This document shows, in pieces, positions 9,904 through 18,762 of a DNA stretch of 64,000 bases. The position numbers and the translations under genes were made by a program. The notes under the pieces were generated by a model. It had not been told where the DNA came from and searched no databases. It was given only the letters and a program-made list of their open reading frames with translations. The stretch is taken from contig NZ_CP007474.1 of assembly GCF_000632845.1 (NCBI RefSeq), positions 992,001 to 1,056,000 on the forward strand, in the 5' to 3' direction. How positions within the stretch are numbered: the stretch's first letter is position 1; each line of letters begins with the position of its first letter. The DNA is from Ehrlichia japonica. GTDB taxonomy: Bacteria; Pseudomonadota; Alphaproteobacteria; Rickettsiales; Anaplasmataceae.

Positions 9904-10545
9904 TTACACTGAATCAGACACAGAAAAATCATTAGCCCTAATATTTTTTACTCTTCTTTCTCTTTCAGCAACTATCTGAGCTTTCATAATTGCTTCATCC
10001 AAATCCACTTGAGCACATAAACCAAGCAATACAGGATCCCTAGGTTTAATATTAGCTGAGTTCCAGTGTTCTTTATTTCTAATAGCCGTAATAGTTGATT
10101 TTGTAGTCCCTATCAACTTAGCTATACACACATCTTGCATTTCAGGACAATATTTTAAAATCCATGCAACAGCATCAGGCTTGTCTCTACGACGTGCTAC
10201 AGGTGTATATCTGACAGCCCTTTTCTTGTTTTTCTTAAAATTTCTATAGCTAATCAACTTAGGTATTCTCGTAGGGTCATTCTGACAACATTCAATTTCT
10301 TCTTTTGTAACTTGTCCCATTGTAATTGGATTACATCCAACTACTCCTTTTGCAACTTCACCATCAGCAATACCTTTAACTTCTAATAGATGTAAGTTAC
10401 AAAATTTTGCTATTTGCTCAAAAGTCAATATAGTATTATCTACTAACCATACCGCAACAGCCCTAGGCATTAGAGGACCAGAATCTTCTAAAGTAGAAGA
10501 AGATTCCTTATGGTTATGAGCTAAAGGAACATTACTATTTGACAT
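9904..10545 (-). CDS. DUF1013 family cell-cycle transcription regulator (TrcR-like)
   Basis: The 213-residue product has the conserved DUF1013 core starting MPRAVAVWLVDNTILTFEQIAKFC and continuing through NPITMGQVTKEEI and the Arg/Lys-rich segment before DAVAWILKYCPEM. A helix-turn-helix-like stretch follows (IAKLIGTTKSTITAIRN). The family is confined to alphaproteobacteria; in Caulobacter TrcR binds RNA polymerase and acts on cell-cycle genes. Here it is monocistronic and read away from the rpmI operon. The first 25 residues are low complexity and probably disordered. Family assignment is firm; the regulatory role in this organism is inferred. Confidence 0.88.
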   Translation of the reverse strand: MSNSNVPLAHNHKESSSTLEDSGPLMPRAVAVWLVDNTILTFEQIAKFCNLHLLEVKGIADGEVAKGVVGCNPITMGQVTKEEIECCQNDPTRIPKLISYRNFKKNKKRAVRYTPVARRRDKPDAVAWILKYCPEMQDVCIAKLIGTTKSTITAIRNKEHWNSANIKPRDPVLLGLCAQVDLDEAIMKAQIVAERERRVKNIRANDFSVSDSV

Positions 10546-10877
10546 ACAAATTTCTCCAAATTCTCAATGTAATTAAATAACCATATTATTTACAAAAATA
10601 AATAAGACATAAATATTAATAATACATTACTACTAATGTAATACATACACTTATAAATTATTACCATAAGTTTTGCAATAACTTATGTAATATCTTAAAA
10701 ATATGCAGTAGATTTAATTAGACTGAGATATTCTCGTATAGATTTTAATACATAATAGCATAAAAAATTATTAATAGATAATGTATAAATTATCAGAGTA
10801 AAATTTAGAAAATGTACTTGACACTACTGAAATAAACAGATTAAGATATAGCTTTCTGCAAAGGTTTTAGGATAAAG
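10546..10877. other. Divergent intergenic region of the DUF1013 gene and rpmI
   Basis: The region separates two outward-reading genes and so holds both promoters. Only the rpmI-side promoter (10818-10847) can be pointed to. No leader peptide or L20-type leader structure is obvious. Confidence 0.4.
10818..10847 (+). promoter_or_regulatory. Putative promoter of rpmI-rplT-pheS
   Basis: A perfect TTGACA (10818-10823) is followed after 18 bases by TAAGAT (10842-10847), about 30 bases upstream of the rpmI start. An AGGA Shine-Dalgarno core lies just before the ATG. A perfect -35 box is rare in this AT-rich sequence and fits a strongly expressed ribosomal protein operon. Confidence 0.55.
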
Positions 10878-11078
10878 ATGCCAAAATTAAAAACTAAGTC
10901 TTCTGTCAAAAAGAGATTTAGTGTCACAGCAACAGGGAAGATAAAGTCTACTCAATCCGCAAAAAGGCATGGTATGACTAAAAGAAGTAAAAGGAGCATT
11001 CGCGTTCAGCGTGGTACTGCTATAATGAATTCTTCTGACGCACGTATAGTCAAGCTTTTCATGCCTTATAACAGATAG
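10878..11078 (+). CDS. rpmI: 50S ribosomal protein L35
   Basis: The 66-residue basic protein has the L35 signature in order: [21 protein letters not shown], the KRHGMTKRS segment and a short hydrophilic tail. It is a structural protein of the large ribosomal subunit. It is followed 25 bases later by rplT, the usual pair. In most bacteria infC (IF3) precedes it; here the upstream gene is the unrelated DUF1013 regulator on the other strand. Confidence 0.96.
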   Translation: MPKLKTKSSVKKRFSVTATGKIKSTQSAKRHGMTKRSKRSIRVQRGTAIMNSSDARIVKLFMPYNR

Positions 11079-11103
11079 AGGTATTAATAGATAGAGGTTA
11101 AAA

Positions 11104-11478
11104 ATGGCTAGAGTTAAGCGTGGTGTTACTACAAGAGCACGGCATAAGAAAGTTATCAAGCTAGCAAAAGGCTATAGGGGGCGCTCTAAGAATTGCTACA
11201 GGATAGCTCTACAAAGAGTAGAAAAAGCTTTGCAATATGCTTACCGTGATAGACGCAATCGTAAGAGGTTCTTCAGAAGTCTTTGGATTATGCGCATTAA
11301 TGCGGCTGCAAGACAACATGGTCTCCTATACTCAGATTTCATTCATGGTCTATCCTTAACGAACATAACACTGAACAGAAAAATTTTGGCAGATATGGCA
11401 GTCAATCATCAGGATAACTTCAAACAAATTGTGGATCTTATTAAAGAAGCTTTAACTAAACATCGTGTTGCACAGTAA
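11104..11478 (+). CDS. rplT: 50S ribosomal protein L20
   Basis: The 124-residue protein starts [27 protein letters not shown] and contains the typical [21 protein letters not shown] segment that binds 23S rRNA early in assembly. Length is slightly above the usual 118-120 because of a short C-terminal tail. Its last 14 bases overlap the GTG start of pheS, so translation of the two is probably coupled. Confidence 0.97.
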   Translation: MARVKRGVTTRARHKKVIKLAKGYRGRSKNCYRIALQRVEKALQYAYRDRRNRKRFFRSLWIMRINAAARQHGLLYSDFIHGLSLTNITLNRKILADMAVNHQDNFKQIVDLIKEALTKHRVAQ

Positions 11479-12508
11479 TATACATAGCTTACAAAAAGAG
11501 GCTACCAGCAGGATATTGTCTAGCTCTTCCCTTGAAGAATTAGAAAGTATAAGGCTTCATTACTTTGGTAAATCAGGAATTATAACTACATGTTTAAAAA
11601 ATATTGCAGCAATTAGCAATATAGAAGAGAGGAAGTCTGTTGGAAGCAGTATAAATGCTATATATGCTGAGCTAAAGTCTCTAATTAATTCGCAAAAAGA
11701 AAAATTGCATAAAATACAAGTTAATACTCAACTAATACAAGATACTGTTGATATTAGTTTGCCAATCCGTCCAAAACAAATAGCTAAGTTGCATCCTATT
11801 TCTAAAACTTTACACGAAGTTAGACATATTTTTTCATCTTTAGGATTTAAACTATCTGATGGACCAGAACTTGAAGATGAATTTCATGTTTTTGATGCAC
11901 TTAATACACATAAATACCACCCCGCAAGAGAAGAGAACGATACTTTCTATCTAAAAACATTACTAAATCAAAAAAGAGTTGTATTACGTACACATACGTC
12001 CTCTGTACAAATTAGAGTAATGGAATCCAATAAAGGAAATTATCCTATCAAGATTATTGCACATGGAAAAGTTTACAGAAATGATTGGGATGCAACTCAT
12101 AGTCCAATGTTTCATCAAATTGAAGGGCTATACATTGATAAAAATGTTAATATGGGACATTTAAAGTATTGTATACATTACTTTCTAAAAAAGTTCTTTG
12201 GAGAAAATATCCAAATAAGATTCCGTAATAGTTATTTCCCCTTTACTGAACCATCGGCAGAAGTTGATGTAAAGTGCAGTAACAGAGATTGGATTGAAAT
12301 TTTAGGATGTGGAATGGTTCACCGTAATGTCTTAACAAATGTAAATATTGATCCAGATCAATACAGTGGATTCGCATTTGGAATTGGAATTGAAAGAATT
12401 ACCATGCTCAAATACAACATTAGTGACTTGCGCAAATTCTATAATAACAAATTACAATGGTTAATTCATCATGGGTTCTGTTTTTCTAATCTCATCACAA
12501 CATGTTGA
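11465..12508 (+). CDS. pheS: Phenylalanyl-tRNA synthetase alpha subunit
   Basis: PheS carries the catalytic site that charges tRNA-Phe in the alpha2beta2 enzyme. The 347-residue product has the N-terminal coiled-coil arm (1-90), then class II synthetase motifs: [26 protein letters not shown], the motif 2 region with [10 protein letters not shown] and [17 protein letters not shown], and motif 3 [14 protein letters not shown]. The GTG start at 11465 lies inside rplT; an alternative start further in would cut into the coiled-coil arm. The beta-subunit gene pheT is not adjacent, unlike the usual pheST operon. The end overlaps the next gene by 7 bases. Confidence 0.96.
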   Translation: MLHSNIHSLQKEATSRILSSSSLEELESIRLHYFGKSGIITTCLKNIAAISNIEERKSVGSSINAIYAELKSLINSQKEKLHKIQVNTQLIQDTVDISLPIRPKQIAKLHPISKTLHEVRHIFSSLGFKLSDGPELEDEFHVFDALNTHKYHPAREENDTFYLKTLLNQKRVVLRTHTSSVQIRVMESNKGNYPIKIIAHGKVYRNDWDATHSPMFHQIEGLYIDKNVNMGHLKYCIHYFLKKFFGENIQIRFRNSYFPFTEPSAEVDVKCSNRDWIEILGCGMVHRNVLTNVNIDPDQYSGFAFGIGIERITMLKYNISDLRKFYNNKLQWLIHHGFCFSNLITTC

Positions 12509-13200
12509 AGACAACTTATCAAAAAGGAGCATTAATTACAGGTGGAGCACGTAGATTAGGCAGAGCAATATCAATATTTTTAGCTGCCAATGGATATGAC
12601 ATAGCCATTCACTACAATACTTCTAAAGAACATGCATTACAGACAAAAGATATTATTGAAAAGTTATGTAACAGAAGATGTATCCTTATACAAGCTGATT
12701 TAACAGAATTTGACTCGTTAAACTCCCTCATAGAAGAAACTTTTCAACTTATACCTCATTGTAATTGTATTATTAACAATGCTTCAGTATTTTATAAAAA
12801 CACGTTAATGAATACTTCTATTAAAGATTTTACTAATCACTACAATCTCCACATACGCGCTCCCCTATTCTTAACTCAATACTTTGCAAAAAAATGCATT
12901 ACTATAGGAAATGTTGTTAACATGATTGATGCAATGGTCGTAAAAGATAGCACAAAACATTTTATATATGCAATGTCAAAAAAATCACTACTAGATTTAA
13001 CAAAATTTACAGCAGTAGAATTATTCCCAAAAATAAAAGTTAATGCTATTGGCCCCAAAATGATTTCTAATGATTTCTTAGATAACGTTAATTATCATAA
13101 TATAATAGATAATCCAGAAGTTAAAACTATTCTTACCAGAATAGCAGAACTACTAGATACTAATAATAACGAAACTGGCACTATTAATTTCATACAATAA
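12502..13200 (+). CDS. Pteridine reductase-like short-chain dehydrogenase (PTR1/FolM type)
   Basis: The 232-residue Rossmann-fold protein has the cofactor motif TGGARRLGRA (13-22) and NNAS (92-95). The catalytic set is D143, Y156 and K160: the usual SDR serine is replaced by Asp, exactly 13 residues before the YxxxK motif. That spacing and the T-G-x-x-x-R-L-G motif are the hallmark of pteridine reductases such as Leishmania PTR1 and FolM, which reduce dihydropterins or dihydrofolate with NADPH. It overlaps pheS and is probably co-transcribed from the rpmI promoter. A role as dihydrofolate reductase substitute is plausible inference. Other SDR activities cannot be excluded. Confidence 0.8.
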   Translation: MLKTTYQKGALITGGARRLGRAISIFLAANGYDIAIHYNTSKEHALQTKDIIEKLCNRRCILIQADLTEFDSLNSLIEETFQLIPHCNCIINNASVFYKNTLMNTSIKDFTNHYNLHIRAPLFLTQYFAKKCITIGNVVNMIDAMVVKDSTKHFIYAMSKKSLLDLTKFTAVELFPKIKVNAIGPKMISNDFLDNVNYHNIIDNPEVKTILTRIAELLDTNNNETGTINFIQ

Positions 13201-13546
13201 CTGTACAACTAGTCTTTATTAGGCCACATAATACAATGTATTATAAAGAAAACATAACAGCAAAATAGCAACACACTAAGAAGATTATTCCTAAGTTATT
13301 TAAATTTACATGCACAAAGTACTTTTTTCACACATTTAGAATAAAATTGCTTCACAATAATCTACTCCTAAATACTCATATATATATATTTGTATCTTAT
13401 TAACTGTAAAGACTACATTAATCATAACAATTTACTACTAAAGAATAAAAACACAAAAATATACATATTTCTTATACAAAAAAATCTACAGTTCATATTT
13501 TTACAATAAACGCTATAATATAATAAACTAATCTTACTTATTAAAT
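13201..13546. other. Intergenic spacer, no gene recognised
   Basis: AT-rich spacer between the pteridine reductase gene and the small Trm112-like gene. It must hold the promoter of the latter, which I cannot fix. No repeat or RNA gene seen. Confidence 0.4.
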
Positions 13547-13717
13547 ATGTTTGACCATAAAATACTTGAAATACTTGTCTGTCCACTAACTAGAGACAAG
13601 TTACAATACAACAAGGATACCAATGAATTAATTAGTCAAAAAGCCAAATTAGCATTTCCAATACGTGATGGCATCCCAATTATGCTAATAAGTGAAGCAA
13701 GAAAATTAGAAGAATAA
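13547..13717 (+). CDS. Trm112-like / UPF0434 small protein
   Basis: This 56-residue gene starts [19 protein letters not shown] and contains [11 protein letters not shown], the strongly conserved core of the Trm112/YcaR (UPF0434) family. Relatives are small zinc-ribbon-like partners of methyltransferases in eukaryotes and archaea; the bacterial role is unclear. Only one cysteine (CPLT) remains, so zinc binding as in the four-Cys members is unlikely. The length is normal for the family. The 3' two-thirds of the gene plus its downstream flank is duplicated just beyond it (repeat at 13601-14173). Confidence 0.85.
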   Translation: MFDHKILEILVCPLTRDKLQYNKDTNELISQKAKLAFPIRDGIPIMLISEARKLEE

Positions 13718-14173
13718 TTCTATATTTTTAGAGGATTTTTTCTATCTATACACCAAATTAATGATATATTTTACAAATGTAAGCTTATTAACACGACAGC
13801 TATACTAATATTATACCGAATTCAGTATTAATTAGAAATACAGACTTACCACATTACATTCTAAAGTACACCACAAGTTACACCCTACAAATTACAATAC
13901 AACAAGGATATCAATTAATTAATTAATCAAAAAGCTAAATTAGCATTTCCAATACGTGATGGCATCCCAATTATGCTAATAGTGAAGCAAGAAAATTAGA
14001 AAAATAATTCTATATTTTTAGAAGATTTTTCTATCTATACACCAAATTAATGACATTATTTTACAAATATAAGCTTATTAACACGACAGCTATACTAATA
14101 TTATACCGAATTCAGTACTAATTAGAAATACAGACTTACCACATTACATCCTAAAGTATACCACAAGTTACAA
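13601..14173. repeat. Direct tandem duplication (~290 bp) of the Trm112-like gene end and its flank
   Basis: The segment starting TTACAATACAACAAGGATA at 13601 recurs at 13892. The two copies remain alignable to CCACAAGTTACA, at 13871 in the first and 14161 in the second, with few differences. The period is 290-291 bases. The high identity shows a recent event. The rest of the gap (14174-14240) holds nothing notable. Confidence 0.92.
13892..14005 (+). pseudogene. Truncated, decayed copy of the Trm112-like gene
   Basis: The second copy of the duplication carries codons 19-56 of the Trm112-like gene without a start. One Glu codon has become TAA, and a one-base deletion after ATGCTAATA shifts the frame before the original stop. 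It cannot make the protein. Confidence 0.88.
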
Positions 14174-14240
14174 ACTTGACAACATACATATAGCTTTCTT
14201 AGAGTCAGAGACATAATTTTATCACATATCAAGTAGTAGA

Positions 14241-15509
14241 TTACCAATCAGCATACACATCTTTTTTCCTAATCTGACATAATGCCACAATTGCAACTAC
14301 TGCCCAAAACATAACATATACCCCAGGAATAAATGTGAGTCCTGTTGCTCTTATAAGCCATGTACATGCTACAGGAGCCATACCACCAGATATAGCTGAA
14401 GCAATATTACGCGACAATCCAAAACCAGTATATCTAACCTTTGTAGGGAATAACTCAGACATTGCCCCACTTGCTGGACCTAAAGTTGCAGCAAATGGAA
14501 TTACAAAAACCAAATATGCTATAATTAAAGCAACATAGCTATCTTGGCTTAATAACCAAAATACCGGTATTGCAACACAAAACAACGATATAGACGCAAT
14601 TAACATTACTTTCCTACGTCCTACATAATCCGAAATATACCCAAAAAATACATTCAAGACACCACAAATCATTATATTAAAACTTTCAATAATACTTACG
14701 CTACTAGCGTTGAAACTTAGGTGAATATTTGAGAACTCTTTAATAAATGTAATAAAAAATACCATAAAAATATGAAATGAGCAATTTTCTATACAGTCAA
14801 TACATGTTGCCAATACTAAAGGACGCTTATATTTTTTGAATAACTCTAAGAAAGGAGACTGTGAAAGATTATTACTTTCCTTATGAGTATCATATGCAGG
14901 ACTTTCGCCAGTAATACTTCTAATATAAACACTAACCAGACCTAATAATAGACCAATTACAAAAGGTATTCTCCAACCCCATACTTCAAAATTTTCTCCT
15001 GTAAAATACTGAGATAATAAGATCATAAACAATGCAATAATAGAACCAAGTACAGCACTTAAAGTCTCAAAACTACCAAAAAAGCCAATGTTTTTTCCTT
15101 TTTTAGAATGCTCTATTAAGAAAGTAGCATTACCAGCCTCCCCACCTAAAGATATCCCCTGCATCAATCTACAAACAACAAGTAATATGGGAGATAATAT
15201 TCCTATCTTTTCATAGGTTGGTAATATTGAAATAAAAGTAATAGGAACAGATATAGCTATGATTGATAAAGTCAATGCAGCTTTCCTTCCATACTTATCC
15301 CCAATGTACCCAAAGATACTTGCTCCAAAAGGACGCATTAAAAATCCAACTGCAAAAATGCTAAATGTCATAATAAGACTAAAATATCTATCTTCCGCTG
15401 GAAAAAATAATTTACTGATTACACTTACTAAATTTCCAAATAATACATAATCATACCATACCAACGTATTACACATGATTGTTGATAATACAGCTCTTCT
15501 TAAATTCAT
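14241..15509 (-). CDS. MFS transporter, metabolite:H+ symporter (ProP) subfamily
   Basis: The product (422 residues from the start at 15509) has about 12 membrane segments. The opening pattern RRAVLSTIMCNTLVWYDYVLFG, the loop FLMRPFGASIFGYIGDKYGRK between helices 2 and 3, and LMQGISLGGEAGNA place it in the proline/betaine, citrate and shikimate symporter subfamily. Ehrlichia imports osmolytes and amino acids from the host, and proline is a possible substrate, but the sequence does not fix it. The frame is open 15 codons further up to an ATG at 15554; I prefer the inner ATG because an AGGAGG lies 13 bases before it and the family begins about there. Single gene. Confidence 0.86.
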   Translation of the reverse strand: MNLRRAVLSTIMCNTLVWYDYVLFGNLVSVISKLFFPAEDRYFSLIMTFSIFAVGFLMRPFGASIFGYIGDKYGRKAALTLSIIAISVPITFISILPTYEKIGILSPILLVVCRLMQGISLGGEAGNATFLIEHSKKGKNIGFFGSFETLSAVLGSIIALFMILLSQYFTGENFEVWGWRIPFVIGLLLGLVSVYIRSITGESPAYDTHKESNNLSQSPFLELFKKYKRPLVLATCIDCIENCSFHIFMVFFITFIKEFSNIHLSFNASSVSIIESFNIMICGVLNVFFGYISDYVGRRKVMLIASISLFCVAIPVFWLLSQDSYVALIIAYLVFVIPFAATLGPASGAMSELFPTKVRYTGFGLSRNIASAISGGMAPVACTWLIRATGLTFIPGVYVMFWAVVAIVALCQIRKKDVYADW

Positions 15510-15740
15510 ATAACCTACACGTCCTCCTATTACACATTCCTTTAAAAAGAACATCTTTACACTTTTTTAATAACTTGAGCAAGCTTGATTAATTATAATA
15601 TTGCTTTTAACAACATATTGCAAATTTCTTATTTTTATCAAAAAATTTAAATGCTTAAAAACACATTTTTCAATTTGACTATCCACTTTATTATGTGTAT
15701 GATTTTAAAATGTTTAAGATGTTTTAAAGGTTATATTCTC

Positions 15741-16004
15741 ATGTCTGTAAAGATAAGGTTAGCAAGATTTGGAGCTAAAAAGCGTCCTTTTTATAGGGTA
15801 GTTGTTGCTGATTCTAGAGTTGCAAGAGATGGGAAATTTATTGAATCTTTGGGCTTCTACAATCCAATGCTTCCTAAAGAACATGAGCTATTTGTTAAAG
15901 TCAAGGTTGATAGACTAAAGTACTGGTTAAGTGTTGGCGCACAGGCAACTGATAGAGTATCTTGGTTTATAAAGAAAGGCATTATTAACATAGAAACAGC
16001 TTAA
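15741..16004 (+). CDS. rpsP: 30S ribosomal protein S16
   Basis: The 87-residue product starts [26 protein letters not shown] and includes ESLGFYNP and the [15 protein letters not shown] segment, all S16 signatures. The frame is open for 30 more codons upstream, but that part is hydrophobic, lacks family similarity and is not needed, so the ATG at 15741 is chosen. S16 is needed for small-subunit assembly. The normal rpsP-rimM-trmD-rplS operon is broken: no partner follows. Confidence 0.95.
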   Translation: MSVKIRLARFGAKKRPFYRVVVADSRVARDGKFIESLGFYNPMLPKEHELFVKVKVDRLKYWLSVGAQATDRVSWFIKKGIINIETA

Positions 16005-16814
16005 TGTATTTAAACCCTGTAAACCCTTTATTTGATACAAATATACCTATATTACAGTTATCCAGGTGTGTATGTATTGGTTGGCAAGAATTATTGTTTT
16101 TGCTGTTTTTTTATCATAGTAAACTAGTGTTATGTATTGCTTGCAGTAGGTTTTTGCCTATTTTAGAAAATTGATATCAAAGCATGCAAAAACTTTCAGC
16201 AAGATAATTAAGTCTATCTTTTAATGCTAAATCAAGCAATTCACAAAAATAGAAATAATGTAAATTCCCCTAACAAGGCAATGTACAAGAATCATAGTTT
16301 CAAACTGAAATTTGACCACCTAAAATACTAAGAGATGTCAGCATAAGTTTTTTGTATTTAGTTTAAGCATACTAGCATATAGTTTCTAACAATAACAAAA
16401 AGCTTGCTATTAGAAACTCAGGTAGTTTCAGTAAATACAGAGATAGTATAAAAGATTTTCGTGCAAGTTAACTTAACATAAAAAAGCTATAATCTATAAA
16501 AACAACTAAAAGAATTGCTACTTAAAATAAAACAACTTTTAATTAAGTTATAGGAACAAATAAAAAAGCACTTTTATTATTATCAAACCAGGCATTGCAC
16601 AAGAAGTATAACTTATAACAAAATATAAAAACTATGAGTCAGCTATACCTCAGAAAAGGTAAGCTTAAAAGCCCTGCTAATAGTTACATATTATGATTAC
16701 TTACTTAAACATAGGGTCCAAGAGATTTTCCTTACCTAAATAGAAGCTAATAAACTTCTCGAAAAAAAACATCATGAATTTGGCTATAGCAAAACTTATA
16801 GCTGAAAACACCAA
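16005..16814. other. 810-base intergenic stretch with no recognised gene
   Basis: It lies between the converging ends of rpsP and fbpA. An inverted repeat of GTTTCTAA (from 16381) with TTAGAAAC (to about 16418) is the only structure noticed; it has no T-run. No tRNA, coding-type frame or clear duplication of the flanking gene ends is seen. Confidence 0.4.
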
Positions 16815-17858
16815 CTACCTCCAACCACATTCATCTGCAATTTTAACAGATTCAGTTAAATGCTTCTCTAGTTCCTGTAAAGGTAAATTACTCTCCTTAA
16901 ATACACCAAAAGTTTTCAGAACGTCTGAAATTTCTACCCCTTCTACGACAGGATACTCTTGATTAACTTGAGCATAAACCCTCTGCGCCTTTACACTAGC
17001 TAAAAACTCCAATAATCTTATAGCATTTTGCTTGTTCTTCGCATTCTTTGTAACAGCACCACCACTAATGTTAATCATAGTACCCGTAGTTTCCTGATTA
17101 GGGAAAAAAATACCAAGCTTTTTAACTGCAGCTTGATCACTTTTTTTATCAGAAGCTGCAATCCTTCCAAAATAATAACTATTAACTATAGCGATACTAC
17201 CTTCATCTGCTGCAACAGCATAAATTTGATCTATATCTCCACCGCTAGGTTTCCTAGCCATATTCGAAACTAAACCTTTAATCCAAATCTTAGTATTCTC
17301 TATACCATTATTTGCTATCATAAAAGCAATTAACGACTGATTATATGGGCTACTGGAAGATCTTATTAAAATTTTATCTTTCCATTTCGTATTTGCAAGG
17401 TGTTCATATGTACTCAACTCATTCTCTTCAATTACATCCTTGTTATATACTATCACCCTTGCACGCTTCGTCAATCCAAACCAAAATCCATCACTATCTC
17501 TATACTTGCTAGGAATCGCTTGATTTAGTACTTCAGATTGCACAGGCTGTAATAATCCCTTTTTCTTAGCAAGAATAAGATTAACAGCATCTGCAGTCAA
17601 AAATACATCAGCTGAAGTAGCAGTACCTTCATTTTCCATTCTATTAATAAGTTGAGCAGCTTCATCATTAATATACTGAACATTTATACCAGTTTCTTTA
17701 GTAAATTGCTCAAACAAACTATGTAACAATTCTTCCTTACGAGATGAATATACCCGTACCTCTTGTCCTGGATTTTGAACTTGTTGTCTTTTAGTGAAGA
17801 AATTAAAAGCTAACATAATAACAGCAATGATACCAAGACAGGTAACCAATCTTATCAT
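16815..17858 (-). CDS. fbpA: Ferric iron-binding periplasmic protein
   Basis: The 347-residue product begins with a hydrophobic export signal (about residues 3-19) followed by a type 2 periplasmic binding-protein fold. Family signs include VRVYSSRKEELLHSLFEQFTKETG, the lobe with TADAVNLILAKKKGLLQP, the hinge-region strand SSSPYNQS, and the paired tyrosines in AIVNSYYFGRI that coordinate Fe3+ in FbpA/FutA proteins. It would bring ferric iron to an ABC importer. From memory, the E. canis orthologue is an immunoreactive 38-kDa protein shown to bind iron. No permease or ATPase gene is adjacent. Confidence 0.9.
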   Translation of the reverse strand: MIRLVTCLGIIAVIMLAFNFFTKRQQVQNPGQEVRVYSSRKEELLHSLFEQFTKETGINVQYINDEAAQLINRMENEGTATSADVFLTADAVNLILAKKKGLLQPVQSEVLNQAIPSKYRDSDGFWFGLTKRARVIVYNKDVIEENELSTYEHLANTKWKDKILIRSSSSPYNQSLIAFMIANNGIENTKIWIKGLVSNMARKPSGGDIDQIYAVAADEGSIAIVNSYYFGRIAASDKKSDQAAVKKLGIFFPNQETTGTMINISGGAVTKNAKNKQNAIRLLEFLASVKAQRVYAQVNQEYPVVEGVEISDVLKTFGVFKESNLPLQELEKHLTESVKIADECGWR

Positions 17859-18341
17859 ATTATTAATCCATAGATATTATAAGCCCCATAATTGTACAAC
17901 ATCATAAAATAAATGCAATATTTGATATAACATACAATTACATTAATAATTTAACCATATTTATACATTACAAATACATATCCCCATCATAAAAAAGTAC
18001 AAATAATTAGCACAATTTAATATTATTTCACTAATTAAAATACAGTTTTTAAGACAAACTAAATGAACAATTACAATCTTACTTCCACAAAAAGATTTAT
18101 AAATATTAACATATTAGTTAGCTACTAGCATTATATATCTGGTACCCCTATGCTCAGATTTCAAGCTATGCACTTTTTGAGAATCTATATTTTATAACAC
18201 CGATACTGAGTATTAATAAAAGCAAACCTAAATTAATATTGCACTCTACAACAATAAAAAAAATGTTGACCTAAAAAATAATCACAAAAAAGCAGTCCTA
18301 TATGAATGATAATGCTGTTAAAAAATCTAATGTAAATACAG
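17859..18341. other. Intergenic spacer upstream of fbpA, no gene recognised
   Basis: AT-rich spacer that should hold the fbpA promoter (reading leftward). No RNA gene or clear operator such as a Fur box is evident by eye. Confidence 0.35.
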
Positions 18342-18678
18342 TAGAATTATTTGTAATACCAAGTTATTTTATGTACTACAAATCAATCATTTGTGAAAAA
18401 ATATCGTTATTACTATCCATATACATGAAACTGATAAAAGAGCACTCACCAAACTCCACATACAAAAATAATGTCTACCCAGGAATCAATTTAACATGCA
18501 TAAAATCGAATTCATACAAATGTAATGCCTTTAAAAATCTATTGAAAATTTTTTTATATAATGTATAAGGAGTAAAATTATTTGTAATACCAAGTTATCT
18601 TGTGTACTACAAATCAATCATTTGTGAAAAAATATCGTTATTAATTATCTATATACATGAAACTGACAAAAGAACACC
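18341..18678. repeat. Direct duplication, ~107 bp, spaced 231 bp
   Basis: The sequence from GTAGAATTATTTGTAATACC at 18341 recurs from 18572 with few changes over about 107 bases, ending in ATATACATGAAACTGA and a similar tail. An 88-codon frame (18302-18568) crosses the first copy, but its composition is that of random AT-rich DNA, so I do not call it a gene. The remainder of the gap (18679-18762) holds nothing seen. Confidence 0.85.
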
Positions 18679-18762
18679 TCAATTTAACAATTACTTCATT
18701 ATACAATATAAAACAATATAAAAAAGCAGCGTTACATGAACTACCACTTCTTTTAAAATTCC

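Noticed and set aside
18302..18568. An 88-codon forward frame next to the metallopeptidase gene.
   Set aside because: Composition is like random AT-rich DNA and it crosses one copy of a non-coding duplication.
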